DNA of 64,000 nt, taken from the NCBI RefSeq assembly GCF_027789125.1, contig NZ_JAQFVF010000044.1:62001-126000 (forward strand). The letters are read 5' to 3'. Position 1 is the first letter of the stretch; every line of letters starts with the position of its first letter. Source of the stretch: Paenibacillus aestuarii (GTDB lineage Bacteria; Bacillota; Bacilli; Paenibacillales; NBRC-103111). Made by a program: the position numbers and the translations under genes. Of this stretch, positions 26,075 to 35,500 are shown piece by piece. Under the pieces are notes generated by a model. It was not told where the DNA came from. It worked only from the letters and a program-made list of their open reading frames with translations, and did no database searches.

Positions 26075-26116
26075 TTCAGCTATGACGGCAAGCAGTACCA
26101 TCGGCTGTCCCTATAA
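26075..26116 (+). pseudogene. Relic of a second spoVR 3' end
   Basis: The frame reads FSYDGKQYHRLSL and stop, strongly resembling the SpoVR C-terminus [13 protein letters not shown] at 25698-25741. Upstream residues do not align well and no start exists, so it is the tail of a lost or recombined spoVR copy about 375 bases after the intact gene. Confidence 0.55.
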
Positions 26117-26229
26117 AATTTTTAGATCAAAAGCAGTGTAATTTCGACAACAATAATCGACGGACAAAGCAAAGGGGAGGTGTTACTCTGTAACAGTTGA
26201 TAAAATTTATTAATAGGAGCTGAAACGAG

Positions 26230-26442
26230 TTGCGGATGAACATCCTCTTTAACATGAAGCCAATTACCGTTCACTTTGTCGGAACAGACCACAAACTAAT
26301 TCCTTCTTTAATCAGCGCCCTGCGACACAACAAGTTAACGATTACGAACCTCGTTCAATCCCTGGAACGTGTCGACCTGTTCAGCTCGGAGGCGATTCTA
26401 TACTCCAAAGATGGCAATAAAGCTAGAATTCCGATCTTTTAA
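26230..26442 (+). CDS. Hypothetical small protein, 70 residues
   Basis: A 70-residue protein with no recognised domain: KPITVHFVGTDHKLIPSLIS, then LTITNLVQSLERVDLF. TTG 26230 lies nine bases after AGGAGC; the ATG at 26236 is 15 bases away, so the TTG is preferred. It has its own strong terminator 26 bases later, which supports expression. It could be a cytoplasmic soluble protein; no membrane segment is seen. Confidence 0.6.
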   Translation: MRMNILFNMKPITVHFVGTDHKLIPSLISALRHNKLTITNLVQSLERVDLFSSEAILYSKDGNKARIPIF

Positions 26443-26467
26443 ATTGGAAGTTACATAGGACAAAATA

Positions 26468-26513
26468 AAGCCGTTCTGTCAGCGAAACCGCTGATGGATC
26501 GGCTCTTTTTTTG
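26468..26513 (+). terminator. Terminator of the 70-residue gene
   Basis: Nested stems AGCCG/CGGCT and CAGCG/CGCTG followed by seven T. Confidence 0.85.
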
Positions 26514-26602
26514 TGTGCAGGCAAACTAGTCATAAAGAGACTCCTAGATTCATAGATTCATAGTATAAAAGATGATTTCCAAAGAATAGGAGATTGCCTC
26601 AT

Positions 26603-27397
26603 ATGCACAGCTTGCGCGCAGGTAAATGGAATGCCGCCTCTCTCGTCGTCTATATTCTCGTGATGCTGCTCAGCTTCTTCGTAACGATCATTATTTTGCT
26701 GCATACGCGGCATCCAGCACCTCCTGTGCGACCCTATTCCGAATATAGTGTCAAACAAGCCAGCAACGGTGTCACGCTGCACACGATCCGCACACCGCCG
26801 GAAAATATCGGGCTCAAAGCGATTGCCAGCAATCTCACCGATCTGCAGGATAACGGTATTAACGGCGGTTTTTTCTGGCAAGGCTATCTGCTCAGCATCG
26901 CTGTAATCAACGACAAGCCGGTCCGAGGCAATCCCGGCGACTACGGCTCCGGCTGGTTCAATATTGACCGCAAACGCGGAACGCTCGTTTGGGATGAGCC
27001 GGCGCAAACCTTCACCATCCAGGTCGTCGCATCCGCCGATGAGCTGAAGGTGACGGACCGCGCGCATTATTGGGCGCAGGGCGGCGTCAGCATGGGGCTG
27101 CGCAATCCCGACGATTGGGCCCGGCAGGCCGTCTCGGAGGAGATGCCGGTCATCGACGAGAAGCGGATGCGCTCCGGCATCGTCTATGACAAGCACAACA
27201 ACGTCTACCTCGTTGTGGCGCCTACGCCTTGCACCGGCGAGCAGTTCCGCTCAGCGGTGATGGAACAGGTCGGCGACGGCGAACTCGTCGACGGGTTGTT
27301 CCTCGACGGCGACGGCTCGTCGCAGCTCAAAGTCGCCGATCACGTCCTGCCCGGCGATCACCGCGAGGTGTATCAGATGATCACGCTGATGAACTAG
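26603..27397 (+). CDS. Membrane-anchored phosphodiester glycosidase-like protein (NAGPA domain)
   Basis: A 264-residue protein. One N-terminal membrane helix (ASLVVYILVMLLSFFVTIIILL, residues about 13-34, split here) anchors it with the domain outside. The outer domain has NGGFFW, GVSMGL and DGDGSSQL, the conserved glycine-rich blocks of the phosphodiester glycosidase (N-acetylglucosamine-1-phosphodiester alpha-N-acetylglucosaminidase-like) family, found in spore and exopolysaccharide enzymes. ATG 26603 is ten bases after AGGAG. The substrate is likely a cell-wall or exopolysaccharide phosphodiester, by family only. It stands alone, followed by a GC-rich repeat region. Confidence 0.75.
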   Translation: MHSLRAGKWNAASLVVYILVMLLSFFVTIIILLHTRHPAPPVRPYSEYSVKQASNGVTLHTIRTPPENIGLKAIASNLTDLQDNGINGGFFWQGYLLSIAVINDKPVRGNPGDYGSGWFNIDRKRGTLVWDEPAQTFTIQVVASADELKVTDRAHYWAQGGVSMGLRNPDDWARQAVSEEMPVIDEKRMRSGIVYDKHNNVYLVVAPTPCTGEQFRSAVMEQVGDGELVDGLFLDGDGSSQLKVADHVLPGDHREVYQMITLMN

Positions 27398-27423
27398 CGG
27401 TGCGCCGGACCCGGCTGGGGGGG

Positions 27424-27500
27424 GCGCGTTGGTGCCGTGGGCCGGCTGGGGAGTGCGCGTTGGTCCCGTGGGCCGGCTGGCCGGGCGGGGCGGGGCGGGG
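27424..27500 (+). repeat. GC-rich 31-bp tandem repeat and G-run cluster
   Basis: Two 31-bp units (27424-27454 and 27455-27485), alike in most positions, are followed by four runs of G (27483-27500) separated by single C, a classic G-quadruplex pattern. No gene is apparent here. Confidence 0.65.
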
Positions 27501-27579
27501 CTTGTACGAGGCGGCTCGGCGTGTCAGGCACCTGCAGCTCGGCCCGCGCGAGGCCGGGCTTGGCGCGTCGACCCCCTCC

Positions 27580-27763
27580 AGTCCGAATTTGCCGGCTTAC
27601 GGCAGCTATATCCATGCATTCGCCCGCAGTAGTCCGATTTCGCCGACTTACAGACGCTTTTTCTGAGCCTATTGGGCAAAGCAACCCTGTAATTGGGCAA
27701 AATCGGACTACGGCCGCTCTCACACCCTTCCTATCTGCTGTATGTCGGCAAAACCGGACTACA
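27580..27763. repeat. Cluster of four related ~21-bp dispersed repeats
   Basis: The core AGTCCGAwTTyGCCGrCTTAC occurs at 27580-27600 and 27630-27650 on the plus strand and, inverted, at 27694-27712 and 27742-27763. Copies are 50-64 bp apart. The 27398-28006 gap (610 bases) holds this cluster, the GC-rich tandem repeat, a short palindrome at 27873-27887 and a terminator, but no convincing gene. Confidence 0.7.
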
Positions 27764-27967
27764 GCATTTCGCTGTCGAGTTGACTGGGGAGCAACGCCGT
27801 TTTTCCCATATTACTCTCAGCACTATCCCCACTACTCATGCAAAGTACGACTGGTGAAGGGGTGGAAGATGGCTAGATTTAATCTAGTTCTCCGCAGCAC
27901 GCCCAGCGTCTAGATGACCAGATTAAAGCTAGGTCCCGGCCCGGGATTCACGCCCAACCAACAAAAT

Positions 27968-27994
27968 AAGACTGCCAGCACTAACAGCAGTCTT
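27968..27994 (-). terminator. Terminator of the His/Gln-rich gene
   Basis: Perfect 8-bp stem AAGACTGC/GCAGTCTT followed on the minus strand by ATTTTG. Confidence 0.7.
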
Positions 27995-28006
27995 ACCCTC
28001 CACGCT

Positions 28007-28504
28007 CTATGTATCACCGCCACCGTGCAGTTCTTCCTTCAGCTCCTCTTTCAGCTGCTGGGCCTGAACGAACTGCTCCTTCAGCTCCTTCGCCTTCTCC
28101 TCCGTATGCTGCAGCTCCGCTTTAATCACTTGCTGCTCGATATCTTGAGCAAGCTGCTGGTACTGCTCGGCCATCTTCACGGCGTGCTGGGCTGCGGCTT
28201 TGATCGCCTCCAACTCTTGCTGATCTTGAAAAACTTGTCCCATCTGGTCGTGACCCTGGTGACCTTGATGCCCCATTTGACCATGACTCTGCTGGTCATG
28301 ATTCCCCATCTGTCCCCCCTGGCTCTCGTGGCTCCCGTGGCTCTCCTGGCCCTGGCCCCCATGACCCATCTCTCCCGTCTCGCCTATCCCGCCCATCTGC
28401 CCTTGCCCCTGCTGATCGGACTGGCCTTGCTGTTCCTGCTGGTTACTATACTGCTCCGCCTGATTTTGCTCTTCCTGCGGTTGCTCGTGATCTTGCTGAT
28501 GCAT
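28007..28504 (-). CDS. His/Gln/Gly-rich protein with C-terminal coiled coil
   Basis: A 165-residue protein of biased composition. Residues 1-95 are almost only Gln, Gly, His, Glu, Ser, Met and Asp with repeated GQ, HGxH and QMG units; residues 96-165 form a charged helix likely to be coiled coil (ELEAIKAAAQHAVKMAEQYQ.. HTEEKAKELKEQFVQAQQ). ATG 28504 has GAGGGGG six bases before; the frame opens nine codons earlier. No family recognised. The composition resembles spore coat or metal-binding proteins, but that is only an analogy. It has a clear terminator, and pncB lies 66 bases upstream in the same direction. Confidence 0.75.
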   Translation of the reverse strand: MHQQDHEQPQEEQNQAEQYSNQQEQQGQSDQQGQGQMGGIGETGEMGHGGQGQESHGSHESQGGQMGNHDQQSHGQMGHQGHQGHDQMGQVFQDQQELEAIKAAAQHAVKMAEQYQQLAQDIEQQVIKAELQHTEEKAKELKEQFVQAQQLKEELKEELHGGGDT

Positions 28505-28570
28505 ATGAGACCCCCTCAACAAAAATTCCAATATATATTAATTTTAGTTAAAAATTCATTTTTATTCGTG

Positions 28571-30028
28571 CTATTCATGCAATTGATGCCCTTGATATTG
28601 ATGAATCAAATCCATCTTCAGTTCCCAAGCAGCCGTGCTCAAATTCACCCGATACACAGCCGGATTCAGCTTGCGAAGATACTGCGGCCAAAACATATCC
28701 TTTTGCTCGGCATGGTACGTCCGAATAGCCTCCAGCGAGGGCAGCTCATATACAAGCTTGCCTTCCGAGAAAATCGGCTTCAGCAGCGGAATCGGCTCGT
28801 AATCTTCGATATATTTGTGAATGTAGGGATGTACCGGGTCAAAAAGCTTAATCCGCTCCCCATCCCGAATATCAGTCTCGTGACGCAGCGCCAAATAATC
28901 GGCCACTGCCTTACCGGTCTGCTTATTTACAATCCGGTACGCTTCCTTGAAGCCGGGATTGGATACTTTCTCAGGATTGCCCGAGATTTTGATGACCGGC
29001 ACGTAGTCGCCGTCTTTTTCCCGGGCAACGAGCTTGTACACCCCGCCGAGGGCGGGCTGGTCCGCAGCTGTAATCAGTTGGGTACCGACACCCCACACGT
29101 CGATTTTGGCATCCTGCGTCTTCAAGCCCTCGATGATGTTCTCGTCAAGATCGTTCGAAGCGACGATCTTCACGTCCGGAAAGCCCGCCTCATCCAGCAT
29201 CTTGCGCGCCTGCTGCGACAAGTAGGCCAAGTCGCCGCTGTCGAGGCGGATCCCGCTCATCCGCTTGCCCATCTGCTGCAGCAGGCGCGCGGTCGCAATC
29301 GCATGCGGCACGCCGGATTGCAGCGTGTCGTACGTGTCGACGAGCAGCGTCACCTCGTCAGGCAGCGCCTGTGCGTACCGCCGGAACGCTTCCTCTTCGC
29401 TGTCGTGCGCCTGCACCCAAGAATGGGCGTGCGTGCCCTTTGCCGGAATGCCAAATAGCATGCCTGCGCGCATGTTCGATGTCGCATGGAAGCCTGCGAT
29501 ATACGCAGCCCTCGCGCCCCAAATGGCGGCATCCGCCTCCTGCGCCCGGCGTGTGCCGAACTCCAGCAGCACATCGTGCGGGGCCACCTGCTTGATGCGT
29601 GAAGCCTTCGTCGCGATCAGCGACTGGTAGTTCATGAAGTTGAGAATCGCTGTCTCCACGAACTGCGCCTCGAACATGTCCGCCTCAACGCGAATCAGGG
29701 GTTCACTGGGAAAGACGAGCGTACCTTCCAGCACAGAGCTCAAGTTTCCATTGAAGCGGAATCTTTTTAACTCATCCAGAAATGCTTCCTGATACTGCTC
29801 CTCCTGCGTCCGCAGGTAGGCAATCTCCTCATCGCCAAAACGTATGCTCTGTATGTACTGCACAATCCGTTCCAAACCCGCAAAAACGCCATAACCGTTG
29901 CCAAACGGCAGCTTGCGGAAGTACACTTCGAAGACAGCCTTATGCCGATGCGTGCCCTGCAGCCAGTGGGCATACATCATGTTGATCTGGTATTTATCCG
30001 AATGGAGGGTCAGATGGTAGTCGTGCAT
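28571..30028 (-). CDS. pncB: Nicotinate phosphoribosyltransferase
   Basis: A 485-residue enzyme that makes nicotinate mononucleotide from nicotinate, PRPP and ATP in NAD salvage. It starts HLTLHSDKYQINMMYAHW, contains YFRKLPFGNGYGVFAGLE, the catalytic region RTHAHSW-like KGTHAHSWVQAHDSEEEAF and the phosphoribose site SNDLDENIIEGLKTQ and GVGTQLITAADQPALGGVYK, listed here in parts. ATG 30028 follows GGGATGA at nine bases. It is upstream of the His/Gln-rich gene and may be co-transcribed with it. Confidence 0.95.
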   Translation of the reverse strand: MHDYHLTLHSDKYQINMMYAHWLQGTHRHKAVFEVYFRKLPFGNGYGVFAGLERIVQYIQSIRFGDEEIAYLRTQEEQYQEAFLDELKRFRFNGNLSSVLEGTLVFPSEPLIRVEADMFEAQFVETAILNFMNYQSLIATKASRIKQVAPHDVLLEFGTRRAQEADAAIWGARAAYIAGFHATSNMRAGMLFGIPAKGTHAHSWVQAHDSEEEAFRRYAQALPDEVTLLVDTYDTLQSGVPHAIATARLLQQMGKRMSGIRLDSGDLAYLSQQARKMLDEAGFPDVKIVASNDLDENIIEGLKTQDAKIDVWGVGTQLITAADQPALGGVYKLVAREKDGDYVPVIKISGNPEKVSNPGFKEAYRIVNKQTGKAVADYLALRHETDIRDGERIKLFDPVHPYIHKYIEDYEPIPLLKPIFSEGKLVYELPSLEAIRTYHAEQKDMFWPQYLRKLNPAVYRVNLSTAAWELKMDLIHQYQGHQLHE

Positions 30029-30110
30029 GCAGCAATCATCCCTTTCATGCCTATTAGGTTTTCCTCAATTGCCCATTATATCCATTCCTGTTCGCACCGA
30101 CCGCACCATA

Positions 30111-30138
30111 AAAAAAGAGCCGCCATTTCCATGGCGAC
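30111..30138 (-). terminator. Terminator of the SPW membrane gene
   Basis: Minus-strand stem CGCCAT/ATGGCG with GGAA loop, then TCTTTTTT. Confidence 0.75.
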
Positions 30139-30161
30139 ACCTCTCACGAGTACAATTCTTT

Positions 30162-30476
30162 TTACTCAGCATACAGATTGGAATAGTTGAGAAGCATCGT
30201 CAAAAAGCCCAGCGCTACAAACAAGAAGAACGCCAACAATCCCCAATGAAACAGATTCGGAATCACGATAAACACAGCGCCGATGAAAAAACACACCCAA
30301 TTCTGCCAAACATTCCTGCCGGATTTGCCTAAAGCGAGCAAGGAGCAGATCACTTGCAAACCGCCCAGAATGACGCATAGCCAGAAGGCATTGGACTCAT
30401 TGGTAAAAGCGAACATCCACGGCGTCAATAAAAACCAGACTCCTAAGCAAGCGGACAAAATATTTTTTAACGTCAT
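30162..30476 (-). CDS. SPW-repeat membrane protein
   Basis: A 104-residue protein with four membrane helices arranged as two repeats, each starting with a Trp-Phe/Leu-x-P motif: GVWFLLTPWMFAF at residues 12-24 and VWQNWVCFFIGAVFIVIPNLF in the second half. This matches the SPW repeat family, small membrane proteins of unknown function. ATG 30476 has AGGGGGTG nine bases upstream. Monocistronic, with a terminator before pncB. Confidence 0.75.
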   Translation of the reverse strand: MTLKNILSACLGVWFLLTPWMFAFTNESNAFWLCVILGGLQVICSLLALGKSGRNVWQNWVCFFIGAVFIVIPNLFHWGLLAFFLFVALGFLTMLLNYSNLYAE

Positions 30477-30557
30477 CCCGCTGCACCCCCTAATTGCTAG
30501 ATGTTATATTCTATGCAATCGCTTACAACTATGTGTTAGTTCCATAGAGAAATAGAT

Positions 30558-30604
30558 AAACCCCTGGCTTCACGTATGGGCATCCATGCGCAAACCAGGG
30601 GTTT
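30558..30604. terminator. Long bidirectional hairpin at the end of the chemotaxis receptor gene
   Basis: Perfect outer stem AAACCCCTGG/CCAGGGGTTT plus inner stem CGTATGG/CCATGCG. T-rich sequence follows on the plus strand; the 104 bases between it and the receptor stop hold nothing else recognised. Confidence 0.7.
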
Positions 30605-30708
30605 GCTTTTATCCAAAAGATGGCTCGACTCGCTATCTAACGGTTTACATCTTCGTCTTGCTGGATATGTAGATCGCCGTTGTCACGGTTGGTCACGTCC
30701 GCCAGCAG

Positions 30709-32412
30709 TTAGATCCGGAAAGCGCCGACAACCTGCTGCAGATCCTGGGCAATCGTCGCGAGACCTTTGGCCGAGGTGGTGATTTCCTCATTCGAGGCAA
30801 GCTGCTCCTCCGTCGCTGCGGCAACGATCTGCGCTGTGCCGGATGTTTGCTGCGCAACAGAACCCACATTAGCAACCGTAGCTGCGACTTCCTGCGAGCT
30901 GGCCGCCATCTGCTCGGCTGTAGCCGCCGTTTCCTGGATCTTGCCTGCCACCTCTTCCGAAGCGCTGGCGATTTGCACAAAAGCTTGCTCGGCAGCGCCG
31001 ATCTCCGTCAAACCTTCATGCACCTCTGTAATACCCGACTGCATGACTTCAGAAGCACGAACCGAATCGCGCTGTATGTTGACAATCAATTCGGAAATAC
31101 TTCTAACGGAATCATCCGTTTGGGAAGCCAGCTTGCGCACTTCGCCCGCAACAACCGCGAACCCTTTGCCGCTGTCGCCGGCGCGTGCCGCTTCGATCGC
31201 TGCGTTAAGCGCCAGCAGATTCGTTTGCGAAGCAATGCTGCCGATCAAGGTCGAGATTTGGCCAATGTTTTGCGAGTGCTTCTCCAGCTCTTGAATCACT
31301 TTGTGGGCTGCATCCACAGAGAGGCTGACGGTTTGCATTTTCGCCATCGCCCGCTGCATCGCCGTTGTCCCCTGCTTCGCCAGTTCGTTCGCGGATATCG
31401 ACAGCTCGGAAACCTCCGAAGTCGTCTCGGCGATGCGCTGGACGCCAATCGACATCTCTTCCACAGCCCGTCCGACTTCCAGCGAGCTCTGCGCCTGCAT
31501 ATCCGCGCCAATCGCCAACTCCTGAACCGATTGCGCGACATGATGCGCAGCCGAAGCATTATGCTCGGAGCTGGCAAACAGCTGCTGGGAAGATGCCGCT
31601 ACGCTGTTCGAGGCCTCAAGCATCTGTCCAACGGATTGGCGCAGATTAACGGCCATTAAATTCACAGCCTGGACGAGGGTGCCGATTTCATCTTTATTCT
31701 TTACTTGCAACGGCTGTACGGTTAAATCCCCGTCCGCGATCCGGGTCAAAGCTTCCGATGCCACACGAACCGGTTTCGAAATGATCCGCACCATCACGAA
31801 TGAAACGGCCAGCATGAACAACAGGATGACGCTCAGCACAGTGACGGATATGAGGACACTCTTCTGATACAGAGCGCTGCTCTCCAGCTCGGCGGCGTCA
31901 GCGCCAGCTTGATTGAACTTAACCATCAGCGCTACATCTTGCTGCAGCTTGGTAAAAGTCGTGGATACTTGCGCAAAATTGTCCTGCGCCTCCTTCACTT
32001 TCGAAGGATCTTTCGCCAGCTCTTTGCTCTTCGCAAATACATCTTTAAATTGCTGCCAATCTTGTTTTAGCGCATTATAGTTTTTCTCATCGTCCGCGTT
32101 CGAAACCGCTTCCTTATAATTCTCTACAAGCTTATCGGTCCCTGCGATCGTAGCAGCAAGATCATTGTCCATAGCGGCCTGCTTGTTCGCATCCGTCTCT
32201 AACTGCTTGCCAAAGTAGTTCGAAAGCAAATGCTCGGTGTTGAAGTGAATTTCTTCCGTAATCTGAATCCCTTTGAGCCAATTTTTTACCAGACTTTTGT
32301 TGTTCTCCTTGAGCACAGACATCCGTTCCAAATCCGTTAAACTTAAAGACCCGATTAACACAAAAATAATCGTAAATACGGCAATCATTTTTTTCCTGAC
32401 GGTAAAGCGCAT
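30709..32412 (-). CDS. Methyl-accepting chemotaxis protein
   Basis: A 567-residue transmembrane chemoreceptor. Helix 1 ([14 protein letters not shown]..) near 10-30, an extracellular four-helix bundle sensor (4HB_MCP type) to about 185, helix 2 ([22 protein letters not shown], split across its length), HAMP to about 270, then the signalling domain with the tip [20 protein letters not shown], given here in parts [18 protein letters not shown] and [13 protein letters not shown]. Two adjacent ATGs follow AGGAGG; the second (32412) is at seven bases. Ligand unknown. Divergent from the hybrid kinase gene. Confidence 0.95.
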   Translation of the reverse strand: MRFTVRKKMIAVFTIIFVLIGSLSLTDLERMSVLKENNKSLVKNWLKGIQITEEIHFNTEHLLSNYFGKQLETDANKQAAMDNDLAATIAGTDKLVENYKEAVSNADDEKNYNALKQDWQQFKDVFAKSKELAKDPSKVKEAQDNFAQVSTTFTKLQQDVALMVKFNQAGADAAELESSALYQKSVLISVTVLSVILLFMLAVSFVMVRIISKPVRVASEALTRIADGDLTVQPLQVKNKDEIGTLVQAVNLMAVNLRQSVGQMLEASNSVAASSQQLFASSEHNASAAHHVAQSVQELAIGADMQAQSSLEVGRAVEEMSIGVQRIAETTSEVSELSISANELAKQGTTAMQRAMAKMQTVSLSVDAAHKVIQELEKHSQNIGQISTLIGSIASQTNLLALNAAIEAARAGDSGKGFAVVAGEVRKLASQTDDSVRSISELIVNIQRDSVRASEVMQSGITEVHEGLTEIGAAEQAFVQIASASEEVAGKIQETAATAEQMAASSQEVAATVANVGSVAQQTSGTAQIVAAATEEQLASNEEITTSAKGLATIAQDLQQVVGAFRI

Positions 32413-32575
32413 CATTCATCCTCCTGTGAATTTGTGCCAATAATCGGGCTTCCCTTATACATGCAGAACGCCTGTCTGGTTTATCATAAGGGATATTCAT
32501 TAAATGTTTTTGGGTCAAACATTATAAAAGATTTAGATTTCCTAACACTTTCCTAAAATATTTGGAGGCTATTGG

Positions 32576-35500
32576 ATGCGTAATACCTCATCGCTTCGCT
32601 TCAAATTACTCGCCGCACTCCTGTTGACCACAACGATCGCGCTTTACTTGGTAGGAACCGCCAATTACTTATTATCCAAAGACAAGCTGCTCCAGCAAAT
32701 GAAACAGCAGTTGATCTCCTCGGTAACCGACTCAGCACACAACCTGAACGAATTCCTGGTCGTTCGCAGGGAAGAGGTGGAGCTGATCAGCCGCATTCGC
32801 GAAATTCAAAACGGTTCCCTGGAAGAACAGCTGGCGTTCTTGAATAAAGAGCTGAACAAAGAGAGCAGCGACTATTATGCGATGGGCATCGCCGACCTTA
32901 ACGGACGTCTGCATTTAACCAACGGCAAAGTGGGCAGCATCGCCGGCCTGACCCGTTTTGCAGAAGCCATGAAAGGTAAAGCCTACATTGACGATCCGCA
33001 CATCGGGAGAATGACGAAGAAGTATATCGTTTCCATCACCGCCCCCGTTTTTAATGAACGGAATGAAGTGAAGAGCATCCTCGATATTTCCATTGACGCT
33101 GATAAAATGTACCGCCAGCACTTATACCCGCCTGAAGGATCCGATAAGACGGTCATTTTGTCCAAAAGCGGACTCATCTTGTATCACAGCACCGATTCGT
33201 CACAAATTTTAAAGACCAATATTAATGAGAAGTATCCGAAATTAGCTGCGGCCTTTAACAAAGCGATCTCGCAAGAGTCGGGTGCGATTGAAGAAATCTT
33301 TGACGGCCGCGATGTGCATCTGTTTTTTGCCCATATCCCGAATTCGCAGCGGTATTTGGTTTATTCCATGCCGAAGACCGCCTTCGAAGCTCCCACCAGC
33401 ACATTACTATGGTGGACGATCGGACTTCTTGTTGGCATCGGGCTGCTGCTCTCTATGCTTATTTATTGGGCGGCTAATTTCTTCGTGATCAATCGCATCC
33501 GGCAAATTCTAGATGTGACGGAAGCTGTCGCTGGAGGCGATTTTTATGTCAAGCCGCTGGAAGATCACAGCGATGACGAGTTGGGACTGCTCGCTGCATC
33601 CGTTAACGGGATGACCACTAATCTGCGAGAGCTGTTCGAGCCCTTCAATGCTTTTATCACCAACAATCAATATGCCATGATCGTCACGAATCCCGCCTTC
33701 ATTGTCAAACGATTCAATCAGCGTGCAGAAGAGCTGCTCGGTTATCAGCGAGAAGAAGTGATCGATAAGGAGACGCCGCTTCTATGGGTGGATGCGGAAC
33801 AGCTGCAACGACGCGCCTCCCAGTATTCAGAAGAACTGGGGATCGACATTCCTAGTGACTGTACCGTTCTCGTCGCAAAATGCTTGCTTGAAGAGCGGGA
33901 GCAGTCAGAGTGGATTTGGCACCACAAGAATGGCGCTAAGATTCATGTGCATATGGTGACGAGTGTCGTCACCCAGCCTAACGGCGATCCGAAAGGCTTT
34001 GTCTTCATCGCCCGGGATATCAGCGATCTCATTGCTGCCGCTGAACTGAAAGAAAGGCTGCTGGCCATCGTGGAAAGCGCGTACGATGCCATTTTTTCGT
34101 TTGATCATACGGGGCACATCTTTTATATGAATAAAGCATGCCGGGAATATGCACTCACGGAAGAGGACGATGGCACGTTTCATCATTTCACGCATTATGT
34201 CGAGCTGCTGAGCAACATCGATTTGAACCAAGGGCTGCAAATCGCGGCAGAGCGAGGCTTCTGGCAATTTGAAGCGGAATTCATGACGAGAAACGGCAAG
34301 CGGCACTGGGCCTCATCGATCATTGTCTCCCATCAGCCTTCAGACGGCGGAGAGATCTACTATTCCGCCATTATGCGCAACATTACTGAGCTCGTCCGCT
34401 CCAATCAAGAGCTGACTCGCGCCAAGCAGGAGGCCGACGAAGCCAACATGGCCAAGAGCCGGTTCCTGGCGCGGATGAGCCATGAAATTCGCACGCCGCT
34501 TAACGGCATTATCGGGATGTCCTTCCTGTTGAAGCAAACCGAGATGACCACTCTGCAGAGAGACTATGTCACCAAAATCTCAGCCTCATCTGTCGCCTTA
34601 TCGGAAATTATTAATGGAATTCTCGACTTCTCCAAGCTCGAAGCGCAGCAGCTGGCCATTGAGCATGTCCAGTTCGCCTTGGATGAAACCATTGACCGTG
34701 TCTGTGAAACATTAAGTGTCTTGCTGGGGCATAAGCCGATCGATTTCCTGTGCCAAATCGGTGAAAATGTACCGTTGTCCTTGATCGGCGACTCGCTCCG
34801 CATGTACCAGGTGCTGTTGAATTTGACGAGCAATGCAGTCAAATTCACAGATCAAGGCATGATCACGCTGCGGGTAGAGGTCGTGGAAACGGATGCTGCC
34901 GGGGTCCAGCTGGCTTTCACCGTCATCGATACCGGCATGGGGATGAACGAAGAGCAGCTGGGCAGGCTGTTCCAGCCGTTCGTGCAAGCCGACGGATCGA
35001 TCAGCCGCAAATATGGCGGTACTGGGCTGGGGCTCGTCATCGCCAAAAGCTTGGTCGAGGGCATGAACGGCACGATCGAGGTATGGAGCGCTCCGAAGCT
35101 CGGCAGCGAATTCCGGGTGACCGTCCCCTTCGCCGTAGCGGCCAGGCCGGAGACGCCAGCGCCTAAACTGGCTTTGCGCGCCCTCGTTGTTGAGGATCAT
35201 CCGCAGCTGCACAGCTTTCTTGTCGACAGCTTGCAGCGGATGTGCGAGGAAAGCACCGGCGCCTACTCTTGGCAAGAAGCCCAGATGAAATCGGAGGCGA
35301 AGCCTCCGGATGTCATACTTCTCGATATGGAGGCCTCCGATATGTACGGCGAAGATGTGTGGCGGCGCATGCACGAGCACTGCAAGAGCAGGAGCATCCG
35401 GACCGTCGTGTGCACCACTTTGCCCGGACGGGATGCGCTCGAACGGCTTCCTGCGCACATCGCGCCCGATGCCATCCTGGTCAAGCCGCTTACGGCACAT

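Noticed and set aside
27580..27763. Possible CRISPR array
   Set aside because: Only four copies, in mixed orientation with uneven spacing, and no cas genes.
27229..27913. Several overlapping frames across the GC-rich repeat area
   Set aside because: Made by repeats; Arg/Gly/Pro-rich translations, no ribosome sites.
27914..29458. Plus-strand open frame of 514 codons, Leu-rich
   Set aside because: Antisense of the His/Gln-rich gene and pncB; the Leu-rich part is the complement of CAG/CAR repeats.
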